From contig NZ_JANUCS010000001.1 in assembly GCF_024808815.1 (NCBI RefSeq), forward strand, positions 186,001 through 250,000: DNA of 64,000 bases, in the 5' to 3' direction. The stretch's first letter is position 1; each line of letters starts with the position of its first letter. The position numbers and the translations under genes were made by a program. The notes beneath the pieces were generated by a model. It worked only from the letters and a program-made list of their open reading frames with translations, was not told the DNA's origin and ran no database searches. The stretch is from Methanosalsum natronophilum. GTDB lineage: Archaea; Halobacteriota; Methanosarcinia; Methanosarcinales; Methanosarcinaceae. Positions 18,431 to 27,618 of this stretch are shown here, one piece after another.

Positions 18431-19858
18431 TCATGTAGTAATTTGATCCCTATACAGGTATTCTCCATTGCAGCTACTTAGATTATAGTTGCAAAATGGT
18501 ACAAACTTTCCATCTTTTGTTACAACATGGATGCAACAGTTCTCAATTCTTCCTTTTTCATAGGACCACACGTCTTGGAAAGCCATTGTAGAAATAGTTA
18601 AGTATCTATTCTTGCTCATTTCAATAAATTCAGCCCATCCATTACTTTTCGTAGTAGACCTACAACAAGAACTCTCTTGTGGAACTGTAACAGTAGTTAA
18701 AGGTGTATTTCCGCAACATTTGTTGCTACCTACAGCCTCCGAATTGTCTTCGTTCTTACTAGATCCTTTCCATCTACCCATAATAGATTTCTTGGTCTTA
18801 CTTGCAACATCTGTAGAAGTATTTAATGACCCTTGTTCAATGTTAGTTAGAGGTAAGAACTCACCTTCACCTTCTACTAATGTCATACAAGTAGCACCAC
18901 ATTGTGCCGTTGCCATTAAGGCTGGAGTGAAGTGCTCTACTTTAAGTTGACCATTGGTCTGTTCTTCTATATTCTCAAGTAAATCTAAAATAGTTATTTT
19001 AGCTTCCTGGTCAGCAGGCGACCTGCCTGACAAGAAAACTGGTTGGAAGTGAACTCCTCGTACAGTAGGCACATTGTTGCTAGCAAATTTTATTATGTTA
19101 CCAACTTCATGGAGGTTATAATTATTAGCTACTAAGGGTACTAAGACTACACCAATACCTGCTGTTCTGCATTTATTGATTACTTCAGATTTGACTTCAA
19201 AAAGATTCTTCCCGGTACGTTTCATATAAACGTCATCTGAAACCCCATCAAAGCCAAGATAAAGTGCATCTATCCCAGCATCTATTATCCGATCAAAGTA
19301 TTCCTGATCCTGGGCAATCCTAACCCCATTAGTATTGAGTTCAATATGAGTCAATCCTAAGTCACGGCCCATTTTAATTATCTCTGGTAAATCTTCCCTT
19401 AAAGTAGGCTCACCACCAGATATCTGGACACATGTTGGATCATTTGAATAATATTTAACAGTCTCAAACATTTTCCTTATTGTTGCCATATCAGGATCTT
19501 TACTATCATCCATCAAAGAACTCGCAAAACAATAAGTGCACCCCATATCACACCTGTCAGTAACTTCTACCACTGCTAAACAAGTATCTTGTTTATGGGA
19601 AGGACACAAACCACAATCTAGTGGGCACCCTTTTTCAGTAACACCTAGATGATTTTTTGGGCTTGCTCGGTCAACTTCAAAAAAATTTTCCATTTGATGA
19701 TAATGATTCACATCTTTTGAGATAAGAGTTGTGAAGACGCCATGATCTTCACATTCCTTATCAATATATACCTTACCATCATCTGAAGCATACTTGACGC
19801 CACTGATATTCCTGAGACATTCAGGACACAAACTACTAATTTTTTCAATTTGTTCCAT
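18431..19858 (-). CDS. COG1964-type radical SAM protein (TrsS/Tes-like)
   Basis: The 475-residue protein has an N-terminal zinc ribbon (C11, C14, C36, H39), a second Cys cluster GCPLDCGLCPSH, and the radical SAM motif C103-x3-C107-x2-C110 (CDMGCTYC) followed by ISGGEPTLRED. The C-terminus holds an insert with two Cys pairs (NKCCGN, SSCCRS) and then NCCIHVV...FVPFCNYNL. This layout is shared by tetraether synthase and by the radical SAM (seleno)proteins called TrsS; the ending looks more like the latter from memory. GAGGG upstream supports the ATG at 19858. It lies 44 bp after the zinc-ribbon redox-like gene in the UroD operon. Confidence 0.85.
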   Translation of the reverse strand: MEQIEKISSLCPECLRNISGVKYASDDGKVYIDKECEDHGVFTTLISKDVNHYHQMENFFEVDRASPKNHLGVTEKGCPLDCGLCPSHKQDTCLAVVEVTDRCDMGCTYCFASSLMDDSKDPDMATIRKMFETVKYYSNDPTCVQISGGEPTLREDLPEIIKMGRDLGLTHIELNTNGVRIAQDQEYFDRIIDAGIDALYLGFDGVSDDVYMKRTGKNLFEVKSEVINKCRTAGIGVVLVPLVANNYNLHEVGNIIKFASNNVPTVRGVHFQPVFLSGRSPADQEAKITILDLLENIEEQTNGQLKVEHFTPALMATAQCGATCMTLVEGEGEFLPLTNIEQGSLNTSTDVASKTKKSIMGRWKGSSKNEDNSEAVGSNKCCGNTPLTTVTVPQESSCCRSTTKSNGWAEFIEMSKNRYLTISTMAFQDVWSYEKGRIENCCIHVVTKDGKFVPFCNYNLSSCNGEYLYRDQITT

Positions 19859-19902
19859 TATCACCCTCTGGAATATTACAATTACCTCAAGTTATACAAA
19901 TA

Positions 19903-20370
19903 TTATCCTCTTTTTTCCTCAAGGATACCTTCTGCACCTTTTATTGTTGGTACCATATCTTCTCCAAGATACATATCACCACATTTAGGGCAGACTATTG
20001 CATTACCTGGTCTTGTAACTCCAAGATAGGTCATGTCAACATTTGCTTCAATGGCATTCTCATTACATTTCTTACAAATCCAATCGGCTTCATCTGCAGC
20101 TTCAACGTTAAATTCTCCACCTGTTGGGCCCACCATTTTCATTTTATGAGCATATCCACTATCTAATGAAAATCCACCGTTTGAAGCAGAGTATAAAGCA
20201 TAGCATGTTAAATTATCATCTTCAGCTTTTGCAAGACATTTACTCCCATCTTTGGATTCAAGTTTTTTTCCGCTTTCCTCCGCATCTTTGATTACTTTCT
20301 CCATTTCTTCTGCTTTTAGACCATTGTCTTTCAATAAATTAGCAACTTCTTCGCTTATTTTGATATCCAT
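19903..20370 (-). CDS. two-part zinc-ribbon redox-like protein (DVU_1557-like C-terminus)
   Basis: From the ATG at 20370 (SD AAAGGTG, 6-base spacing) the product has 155 residues; upstream starts at 20415 or 20424 would add a repetitive segment and have weaker support. The N-terminal half (ISEEVANLLKDNGLKAEEMEKVI, then a Cys/Gly-rich part) is unknown. The C-terminal half reads WICKKC, DMTYLGVT, then VCPKCGDMYLGED, and ends EGILEEKRG. From memory this is close to small proteins next to TrsS and a CoA ligase in Desulfovibrio (DVU_1553-1557). It lies between the UroD and radical SAM genes. Confidence 0.7.
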   Translation of the reverse strand: MDIKISEEVANLLKDNGLKAEEMEKVIKDAEESGKKLESKDGSKCLAKAEDDNLTCYALYSASNGGFSLDSGYAHKMKMVGPTGGEFNVEAADEADWICKKCNENAIEANVDMTYLGVTRPGNAIVCPKCGDMYLGEDMVPTIKGAEGILEEKRG

Positions 20371-20470
20371 AGAGTACACCTTTGATATTTTTGATATTAA
20401 TTTTTTGATATCCATCAAGTCCACCGGCTTATTTTGATAGCTTTGACATCAATTTTCAAGTATCAAAACT

Positions 20471-21583
20471 TTAGAATTTTTCGTATTTACCATAGTCCTT
20501 TGCTGCTTTAACCATTGCATGTACGTTTGCAGGTGGAGCGTATGTTGGACATTCACATGAACTTCCAATAATAAATCCTCTTGGACTATCCTTACCTGCT
20601 TGCAGCTGTTCTGCAGTTTGATCATAGACCTGTCTAGGAGTACCACGATCAATTAGTTTGGTATCAACAACTCCAAAGCAAGTACATCTATCTCCAAAGT
20701 GTTCAACCAATTTGCTTGATGGGAAAACATTCTTTCCATCATTACCAACTTGTACAACAGTAAATGGTGACATAGGTGCATCTTTCCACATATCAAAACT
20801 GTTAGTGTGGTTTCCACAAAGGTGGTAATATATACCAGGTCCAGCACCGGCTTTAAGTACATTTTTTACTGCTTTGCATTGTGGTTCATAGCTGAATCTT
20901 TTGATCTGTTCTCTTTCTAAGAGATCACCACTGGCAACAACAGATCCTGTAATCATTACATTAGCACCGTACTTCTCAGCTGTTACCTTACATGCATTGA
21001 CCATATGTTCAGTTGCTTTGACTATAAGTTTGTCAACAATTTCTGGTTCAGTTATCATCCACATAAATACATCTTCAATACCTGCCCAGTTAGTTGCAAC
21101 TTCCATTGGTCCTGCAAGCTGTGTAATAGGTGCAAACATTTGTGGATATTCTTCTAGAACTGTATCCAGTGCTTTGAAGTGATCTTTGAATGTTGGTCCT
21201 TCTTTAAGTTCTTCAGGACTTTTTACCTCAAACTTATCAATATCTTCAGGTTCCTTTATAGGATATTTAGTAATTGCAGGTGGTGAAGTTTCCTGTATCT
21301 TAATCTCAGCACCATAGTCCTGTCCCCAGTAATCTGCCCACAGATAGTGACCTACCGGTGTGATATCATACAGTTCACAGGCCTGGCATACCATTCGTGC
21401 TGCTTCATCTGGGTTTTCCCAGAAATATTTTGGAGTTTTCTTGAATAAAGCAGCTGCATGAGACAATAAGATTGGGTCAACAATTACCCTTTCTGATGGT
21501 TTATCGACAAAAGGTGTTGTCCATAAGTTACCTGCTTTTTCTAACCATTCTGAATTTATTGGAGCAAAATCCTCTGCTGGCAT
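20471..21583 (-). CDS. UroD-family corrinoid methyltransferase (MtaA/MtbA/MtoB-like)
   Basis: This 370-residue uroporphyrinogen-decarboxylase-fold protein retains the zinc triad of methylcobalamin:CoM methyltransferases: H254-x-C256 (YYHLCGN) and a C-terminal cysteine at 343 or 345 (SSCEC). Members either methylate CoM (MtaA, MtbA) or demethylate O-methyl and related substrates (MtvB/MtoB type); sequence alone does not decide. The ATG at 21583 lies 8 bases after GGGTGA. It is the first gene of a four-gene operon under promoter P2, which duplicates the corrinoid gene's promoter, so the two proteins are probably partners. Confidence 0.9.
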   Translation of the reverse strand: MPAEDFAPINSEWLEKAGNLWTTPFVDKPSERVIVDPILLSHAAALFKKTPKYFWENPDEAARMVCQACELYDITPVGHYLWADYWGQDYGAEIKIQETSPPAITKYPIKEPEDIDKFEVKSPEELKEGPTFKDHFKALDTVLEEYPQMFAPITQLAGPMEVATNWAGIEDVFMWMITEPEIVDKLIVKATEHMVNACKVTAEKYGANVMITGSVVASGDLLEREQIKRFSYEPQCKAVKNVLKAGAGPGIYYHLCGNHTNSFDMWKDAPMSPFTVVQVGNDGKNVFPSSKLVEHFGDRCTCFGVVDTKLIDRGTPRQVYDQTAEQLQAGKDSPRGFIIGSSCECPTYAPPANVHAMVKAAKDYGKYEKF

Positions 21584-21693
21584 ATTATTTATCACCCTTT
21601 TTATTTTTAATAATTAATGGTCAAGGATAGTAAAAGGCCATCCATAACCTCCAGTTTTCAATTAGTTTTTTCTAATCAATAAAAACAAATACT

Positions 21694-21769
21694 TAATTTG
21701 TAATTATTGACTGTAAACTAATATTTTGGTAGAGATATATATAATAACTTATGGCAATTGGTCAAAGTT
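21694..21769 (-). promoter_or_regulatory. promoter/operator P2 of the UroD-radical SAM operon
   Basis: Read on the minus strand from 21769 to 21694, this block begins AACTTTGACCAATT and includes TTATTATATATATCTC as TATA region. It aligns gap-free with P1 at 15807-15882, with ten substitutions, mostly downstream of the TATA box. Transcription would start near 21712-21722, giving a leader of about 130 nt before 21583. The remaining part of the 527-bp gap to 22111 is AT-rich and holds nothing else I can name except the promoter of the next gene. Confidence 0.8.
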
Positions 21770-22110
21770 GATTATATAATCAATAACATATCTTATCTCA
21801 ACACTGTAGTTTTTTTCTTAACCATATTTTTGATTAGACCTTTTTGTTATAGCTACATGGACAAATAAATCAAGGATATTGATCATATCAATGCTTCTAA
21901 TACCTTGATTTTCAAATTACTTTTTGATTCAGGAAAACATCAACGTTAATAGAATAAATTTTCCTAAAATAATATATAAGGTAAATATATTTAATCAGAA
22001 CCGTACTTTATGTTAGTAGCTGTGTGAAATATGCATAGGTAAAAAAAATTAGTTTATATCTATTATTGTTCAATTTTCGTCTATTTCAAACAATAAAGGA
22101 AGACCTTCTA

Positions 22111-23790
22111 ATGATCCCAAACCTAGCACGAAAATATTCAATGGTTAAAAGATATCGTGAAATCATCGATACTCTATTAAAATACGAGTTCTTCTATTTG
22201 GCTGAAAAACTTGGAGTGAGCAAAACATGGTTATTCAAGACTAAAATTAAGCAAAAGTATAGGAGTAGAGCAGCAGGATTAAGCAGACCGGAGCGAGCAC
22301 GGAGAGTATTAGAAGACCTTGGTCCAACTTTTGTTAAATTTGGTCAAATCCTGAGCACTAGAAGAGATTTACTCCCAACAAAATATATAGATGAGCTAGA
22401 AGAATTACAGGATTCTGTTGAACCCTTTGAATTTGACCAGGTTAAAAACATAATCAAGAGTGAACTTGGTTATAATCTAAATGAGGTCTTTATATCGTTT
22501 CAAGAAAAACCATTTGCCTCCGCCTCGATCGGACAAGTTCATATAGCAACATTATTCGACGGAACTGATGTTGTAGTAAAAGTTCAGAGACCGGGGATAA
22601 CATCAAGAATTGAAAGTGACCTTGATATTCTTTATAATATAGCTGGTTTTTTAGAAGAGTATATTGAAGAGTCCAGGTATTATCATCCAAAGGAAATCGT
22701 TGATCAACTAGCACGTACGATCAGGTCGGAGTTAGATTATACACAAGAAGCAAGGAATGCAAACGTTTTCCATAATAATTTTAAGAATAATCCTAACATC
22801 TATATCCCTCATGTCTATGACAAATTCAGTACAAGGCGTGTAATTACCATAGAATATATCGATGGAATTAGAAGCAATGATCTCAAGGAAATTGAAAATA
22901 ATGAGATCGATCCAAATAGAATAGTGACATATGTAACAAAAGCATTTATGAAACAAGTGTTTGAGGATGGGTACTTCCATGCAGACATCCATCCTGGTAA
23001 TGTATTAATACTCAATAATAATAAAGTTGCATTGATAGATTTTGGAATGGTGGGGTATATCTCAAAAGAACTTAGATACGCATTGATAGATTCACTTTTC
23101 CTTATAACAAATCGTGATATCCCACAGTTCTTAGACCTATTAAGAGACTTTGATATCATAAGTGGACATATGGATACAGTCGCCTTACAGCAAGATATAG
23201 AGTTTCTTATGTACAAGTATTATGGGCGATCAGTAGATCAAATCGATACACCCGAAATGATAAAAGAAACTTTTTCGATCTTAAGAACTCATAGAGCTAA
23301 AATTCCACCAAATATATCTATGCTGATGAAAGCTATTGTTACGTTAGAAGGATTTGGATCACAGCTTGTGCCTAACTTCAATGCAACAGTAATAGCAGAA
23401 CCATATGCAAAAAAACTTATCCGAGAACGAGTACGTCCAGACAAATTGGCTCAAGGTGCATTCACAGAACTAATAAATGTCATAAGAGCTGTTAGAAAAT
23501 TCCCAGCCCAAGCATCTCATATACTATCCTCTGCTGAAAAGGGTGAATTCTTGATCAACCTTGAACTTAAGTGGCTACAGCAGCTAGTATATCAAATCAA
23601 TACTGCAAGTAACCGTATAGCTTTCAGTCTAATACTTTCAGCAATAATAATTGGTTCTTCCTTAATAATACAAACTGGAATTGAACCACATTTTTGGGGT
23701 GTTCCAGTAATTGGACTTGTTGGGTTTCTTACTGCCGGAATATTGGGGCTTGTACTTGTAATCTACATATTGAGGAGTGGTCATTTCTAA
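22111..23790 (+). CDS. ABC1/UbiB family atypical kinase
   Basis: From the ATG at 22111 the product has 559 residues; an in-frame TTG at 22066 is unlikely, since AAAGGA lies ten bases before the ATG. The family hallmarks are present: KxGQ motif in GPTFVKFGQILSTR, the Ala-rich loop as FASASIGQVH, the VVVKVQRPG lysine, catalytic YFHADIHPGNVL and metal-binding LIDFGMVG. Two C-terminal transmembrane helices (about 505-555) anchor it. UbiB proteins assist lipid quinone metabolism; in methanogens the equivalent could involve methanophenazine, which is inference. Confidence 0.92.
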   Translation: MIPNLARKYSMVKRYREIIDTLLKYEFFYLAEKLGVSKTWLFKTKIKQKYRSRAAGLSRPERARRVLEDLGPTFVKFGQILSTRRDLLPTKYIDELEELQDSVEPFEFDQVKNIIKSELGYNLNEVFISFQEKPFASASIGQVHIATLFDGTDVVVKVQRPGITSRIESDLDILYNIAGFLEEYIEESRYYHPKEIVDQLARTIRSELDYTQEARNANVFHNNFKNNPNIYIPHVYDKFSTRRVITIEYIDGIRSNDLKEIENNEIDPNRIVTYVTKAFMKQVFEDGYFHADIHPGNVLILNNNKVALIDFGMVGYISKELRYALIDSLFLITNRDIPQFLDLLRDFDIISGHMDTVALQQDIEFLMYKYYGRSVDQIDTPEMIKETFSILRTHRAKIPPNISMLMKAIVTLEGFGSQLVPNFNATVIAEPYAKKLIRERVRPDKLAQGAFTELINVIRAVRKFPAQASHILSSAEKGEFLINLELKWLQQLVYQINTASNRIAFSLILSAIIIGSSLIIQTGIEPHFWGVPVIGLVGFLTAGILGLVLVIYILRSGHF

Positions 23791-23924
23791 AATGATCATT
23801 CATTATCAGCATCTTCCCCTAAACTAAAAAACTATAAATACAACAGTATTCATTCACAATATACGGAAGCACTTTTCTTATCTAATATATTAAAAAAGAT
23901 TTTGTTTTATTTGCGAGTGTTTAA

Positions 23925-24899
23925 ATGACAGACCCTGACATTGAAAGAAAGCTGATTGAGATTATGAGAATCATCAGTGAAAGTGAAAAGCCAGTTGGTG
24001 CAAGGAATATAGCTGATGAACTTAATACAAGAGGATATAATATAGGTGAAAGAGCTGTAAGGTACCATTTAAGAATCTTAGATGAAAGGGGTTTTACTGA
24101 AAAGCATGGGTATGCTGGCCGTACAATCACAAAACATGGTACTGAAGAATTGAAAGAAGCTCTCATAACTGACAGGTTGGGATATGTCATCAATAGAATA
24201 GATGAACTCATTTATCTGACCGACTATGACCTGTACACAAAAAAAGGTAAAGTTATAGTAAATCTGTCTTATATCAATGAAAATGAGATCGATGATGCAC
24301 TTAATATTATGAAAGATGTTGCAAGTCTTGGTATAGGTATTAGTCCTAAAATAAAGATTTTCGATGAAGGAAATGATGACAATGTTATAGTACCTAAAGA
24401 TAAAATCTGTATTGCTACCATGTGTAGCATAACCTTTGATGGCCTCTTACTAAAAAACGGCATCCCTGTAGAACCTTATTATGGTGGGATTTTAAAAATT
24501 GAAAATAATGTGCCTATTAATTACTCTGACCTCATCTCATATCATGGCACCTCTATAGACCCAATAAAAATTTTCATGAGCAGAAAATCGACTTCTGTAC
24601 TTGATGTCATGGAAACGGGAACTGGTTCGGTTCTTTCTAATATCAGGTACATTCCATCTTCTGCAAAGGAAAAAGCTGAGCTTATCATAGACAAAGCATC
24701 TGAATCCGATATACTTGGTGCAATTCGGGTTGGTAACTCTGGAGAAGAATTGTTTGGTGCACCTGCTGATATTGGAAAATCTGGAATTCCCATATTTGTT
24801 GGTGTTAATTCCATTGCAGCAGTAGAAGAAAATGGAATAAATGTCACAACACACCCAATATCAACAATAATTGATTATTGTAGCATGAAAAAGATCTAG
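23925..24899 (+). CDS. nrpR: NrpR-type nitrogen repressor
   Basis: The 324-residue protein has an N-terminal winged helix (about 5-75; GARNIADELNTRGYNIGERAVRYHLRILDE) and one C-terminal NrpR/DUF128 effector domain (about 90-324). NrpR represses nitrogen genes such as glnA, and 2-oxoglutarate releases it. Methanosarcina uses two single-domain NrpR proteins, one with the helix-turn-helix; this is that DNA-binding type. It is 8 bp upstream of the KaiC/PEP-binding fusion gene, and a candidate binding site lies at the glnA promoter 8.5 kb away. Confidence 0.9.
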   Translation: MTDPDIERKLIEIMRIISESEKPVGARNIADELNTRGYNIGERAVRYHLRILDERGFTEKHGYAGRTITKHGTEELKEALITDRLGYVINRIDELIYLTDYDLYTKKGKVIVNLSYINENEIDDALNIMKDVASLGIGISPKIKIFDEGNDDNVIVPKDKICIATMCSITFDGLLLKNGIPVEPYYGGILKIENNVPINYSDLISYHGTSIDPIKIFMSRKSTSVLDVMETGTGSVLSNIRYIPSSAKEKAELIIDKASESDILGAIRVGNSGEELFGAPADIGKSGIPIFVGVNSIAAVEENGINVTTHPISTIIDYCSMKKI

Positions 24900-24907
24900 A
24901 ATATTTA

Positions 24908-27601
24908 ATGGAACCAATATATGGAGACTTTTTGTTGAAAAAAGACATAGATGGAAACATCGATATAGCAAATTATGGTGATAAAGCAAGCATTACTACA
25001 GGAATACAGCAAATGGACCATATCTTACATTATCTAAGACTTGGAGATAATGTAGTTTGGAAAATTGAAAGCATTGGAGATTACAAGTATTTCGCTACAT
25101 CTTTCATAAAAAGTGGAATTGAGAACGGATATAAATGTGTATATGTGAGATTTGCACCTCATGATCCCATACTTGAACCAATGGATGGGCTGGATATAAT
25201 CAATGTGGAACCAAGCTATGGTTTTGATTATTTTAGTAGCCAAGTTCATAGGATAATTAAGTCTTATGGAAAAAAAGTATTTTATGTGTTTGATAACCTA
25301 TCTTCACTTGTTGTAGAATGGGCTACAGATGAGCTCGTTGCTAATTTCTTTAAAGTCACGTGTCCTTACCTATTTGAACTTGATACTATTGGATACTTTG
25401 CACTTTCCAGGGGACGACATACACATACAACTGTTGCAGCAATAAGGGACACTACACAGGTCCTTATAGACTTTTACCACATTAAGGACCAAGCCTATGT
25501 ACATCCATTAAAGGTCTATGCTAGATACTCTCAGAGTATGTTCTTACCACATGCCGTCACGGATAGTTCTGAGTGGAAACCCGTCTTTGAAAGCGGTGCA
25601 GCTGCCTCAATTTCTTCAAGTGACCGAGAAAAGGTTCTTCACCGGAGTACAACTGCCACTGCTCCATGGGACAGTGTGTATACACGACTTAAAATGTACT
25701 ACGAGATTGGTGACTTGAAAGAAGAATTACATCCTGAGATACATGCTTTAAAAAAAGAACTTTCAAGAATGATAATTGGGGATCACCCCAAGTTCAACGA
25801 CCTTGCAGACATTTACCTTTCTTTTGAAGATCTGCTTAGTATCAGGGACAGAATCATCGGCTCTGGAAGGATTGGGGGTAAAGCAGTAGGTATGTTGTTA
25901 GCAAGAAACATTGTACTAAAGAACAACAAAGAAGATATTTCAGAAATTATTGAACCACATGACTCATTTTACATTGGTTCAGATGTTTTTTTTAGTTTCA
26001 TGATCAATAATAATCTGTTTCGCCTAAAACTGAAGTTGTCAGACAGTTCGGGTATGACAAAGAATGAATTCTTTGAAGTTGAAAAAAAGTTCCTTGAAGG
26101 TGATTTCTCAACTGATATTATAGAACAATTCAAAGACATGTTAGAGTATTTTGGACAGGCACCTATTATAATACGGTCAAGTAGCTTACAAGAAGATAGT
26201 TATGGAAATGCCTTTGCAGGTAAGTATAGAAGTGAGTTCTGTGCTAATCAAGGTAGTCCTGAGGACAGATTAAGCTCTTTCATCAATGCAGTAAAATTGG
26301 TCTATGCGAGTGCATTGAATCCAGACGCTCTTTCATACAGAAGAAGTAGAGGATTACAATACGAAGATGAGCAAATGGCAATACTTGTCCAAAGAGTATC
26401 TGGACTGCGGTACAACCATTTCTTTTTCCCATCATTAGCAGGTGTGACATTCTCGAAGAACATGTTTACATGGACCAACAGGATCGACCCATCTAAAGGA
26501 GTCATAAGATTAGTTTTCGGCCTCGGCACCAGAGCTGTTGATCGTGTAGGTAGAGATTATCCAAGAATGATAGCTGTAAGCCATCCCACACTTAGGCCAG
26601 AAACTGGTATCCAAATACAAAAATATTCTCAGTGGGACGTTGATGTGATTGATCTGAAAAACAACAGGTTAACTACGATCCCATTCCACAAACTTTTGAG
26701 TAAAAAAGATTACCCTAACCTAAAAATGTTTGTATCTTGTTTAAATAATGGATATATTGAAGACCCATATATGGGTAAAATCGAATGTGAATCGAGAAAA
26801 ATGATACTCACATTCAATAACTTAATTAAGAAAACCAGTTTTGTCAAAAAAATTGATACCATCCTTGAAACTGTTGAACAAGTTTATGAAAAACCTGTAG
26901 ATATTGAATTTACTTCACATGTAGACAATAGAGGTGATATCAAAATAAATATAGTCCAGTGTAGACCAATGACAATCCCAGGCATCACTGATGATACTAC
27001 CCTCCCTAAAAATATTCCTGAGAAAAATATTTTGTTCCAGTCAAGCATGGTAATAAATGCAGGTAAGATCGATAACATTAACTATATCCTATACATCGAC
27101 CCAGAATCTTACGAAACAATAGACAGTTTTGATAAAAAGCGATCTCTTGGCAGAGTTGTTGGACTAATCAACTCAATATTGGCCAAGATAGAAAAGCAGT
27201 TTATATTGATTGGGCCTGGAAGATGGGGTAGTAGTAACATAGAATTAGGAGTAAATGTGACTTACAGTGAAATTGATAACACATCTGTGCTTGTAGAGAT
27301 GTCTCGGATCAAAGAAGGTCATACCCCAGAAGTATCTTATGGGACTCATTTTTTCCAAGACCTTGTTGAAAGTGGGATTGTTTATATGCCATTATATCCG
27401 GATCAAGAGGATAGCTTGTTCAATGAAACTTTCTTTTATGAATCAAAAAATGTATTAACTGAGCTACTCCCAGAATATAAAGAGTTCGAGAATATAGTTA
27501 AGTTGATAGATATAAGTTTAGAAAAAAATAACTCCCAAATATCTGTTATTGCAAACCAACAAGCACAAAAAGCAATAGTTTTCCTAAAAAATAATGAATG
27601 A
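24908..27601 (+). CDS. KaiC-like / PEP-pyruvate-binding domain fusion protein
   Basis: The 897-residue protein starts with a RecA/KaiC-like domain (about 25-230). Its usual Walker A loop is missing (VVWKIESIGDYKYF in its place), but a Walker B-like VFYVFDNLSS remains. A PPDK/PEP-synthase N-terminal domain follows (about 310-640): SGRIGGKAVGMLLA and the ATP-grasp stretch IIIRSSSLQEDSYGNAFAGKY. The C-terminus (about 700-897) has GRWGSSNIELGV and HFFQDLVESG. It lacks the phospho-histidine and PEP-barrel domains, so it is not a PEP synthase. It is translated from nrpR's operon. Function unknown. Confidence 0.8.
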   Translation: MEPIYGDFLLKKDIDGNIDIANYGDKASITTGIQQMDHILHYLRLGDNVVWKIESIGDYKYFATSFIKSGIENGYKCVYVRFAPHDPILEPMDGLDIINVEPSYGFDYFSSQVHRIIKSYGKKVFYVFDNLSSLVVEWATDELVANFFKVTCPYLFELDTIGYFALSRGRHTHTTVAAIRDTTQVLIDFYHIKDQAYVHPLKVYARYSQSMFLPHAVTDSSEWKPVFESGAAASISSSDREKVLHRSTTATAPWDSVYTRLKMYYEIGDLKEELHPEIHALKKELSRMIIGDHPKFNDLADIYLSFEDLLSIRDRIIGSGRIGGKAVGMLLARNIVLKNNKEDISEIIEPHDSFYIGSDVFFSFMINNNLFRLKLKLSDSSGMTKNEFFEVEKKFLEGDFSTDIIEQFKDMLEYFGQAPIIIRSSSLQEDSYGNAFAGKYRSEFCANQGSPEDRLSSFINAVKLVYASALNPDALSYRRSRGLQYEDEQMAILVQRVSGLRYNHFFFPSLAGVTFSKNMFTWTNRIDPSKGVIRLVFGLGTRAVDRVGRDYPRMIAVSHPTLRPETGIQIQKYSQWDVDVIDLKNNRLTTIPFHKLLSKKDYPNLKMFVSCLNNGYIEDPYMGKIECESRKMILTFNNLIKKTSFVKKIDTILETVEQVYEKPVDIEFTSHVDNRGDIKINIVQCRPMTIPGITDDTTLPKNIPEKNILFQSSMVINAGKIDNINYILYIDPESYETIDSFDKKRSLGRVVGLINSILAKIEKQFILIGPGRWGSSNIELGVNVTYSEIDNTSVLVEMSRIKEGHTPEVSYGTHFFQDLVESGIVYMPLYPDQEDSLFNETFFYESKNVLTELLPEYKEFENIVKLIDISLEKNNSQISVIANQQAQKAIVFLKNNE

Positions 27602-27618
27602 AAATAATCAAATAATGA

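Noticed and set aside
22066-22110. TTG start for the UbiB gene, adding 15 residues
   Set aside because: The added residues are unlike the family, and ATG 22111 has an upstream AAAGGA.
23865-23878. GGAA-N6-TTCT upstream of nrpR as an autoregulatory NrpR site
   Set aside because: It resembles the Methanococcus consensus with one mismatch, not the Methanosarcina one, and such A/T-rich half sites are expected by chance.
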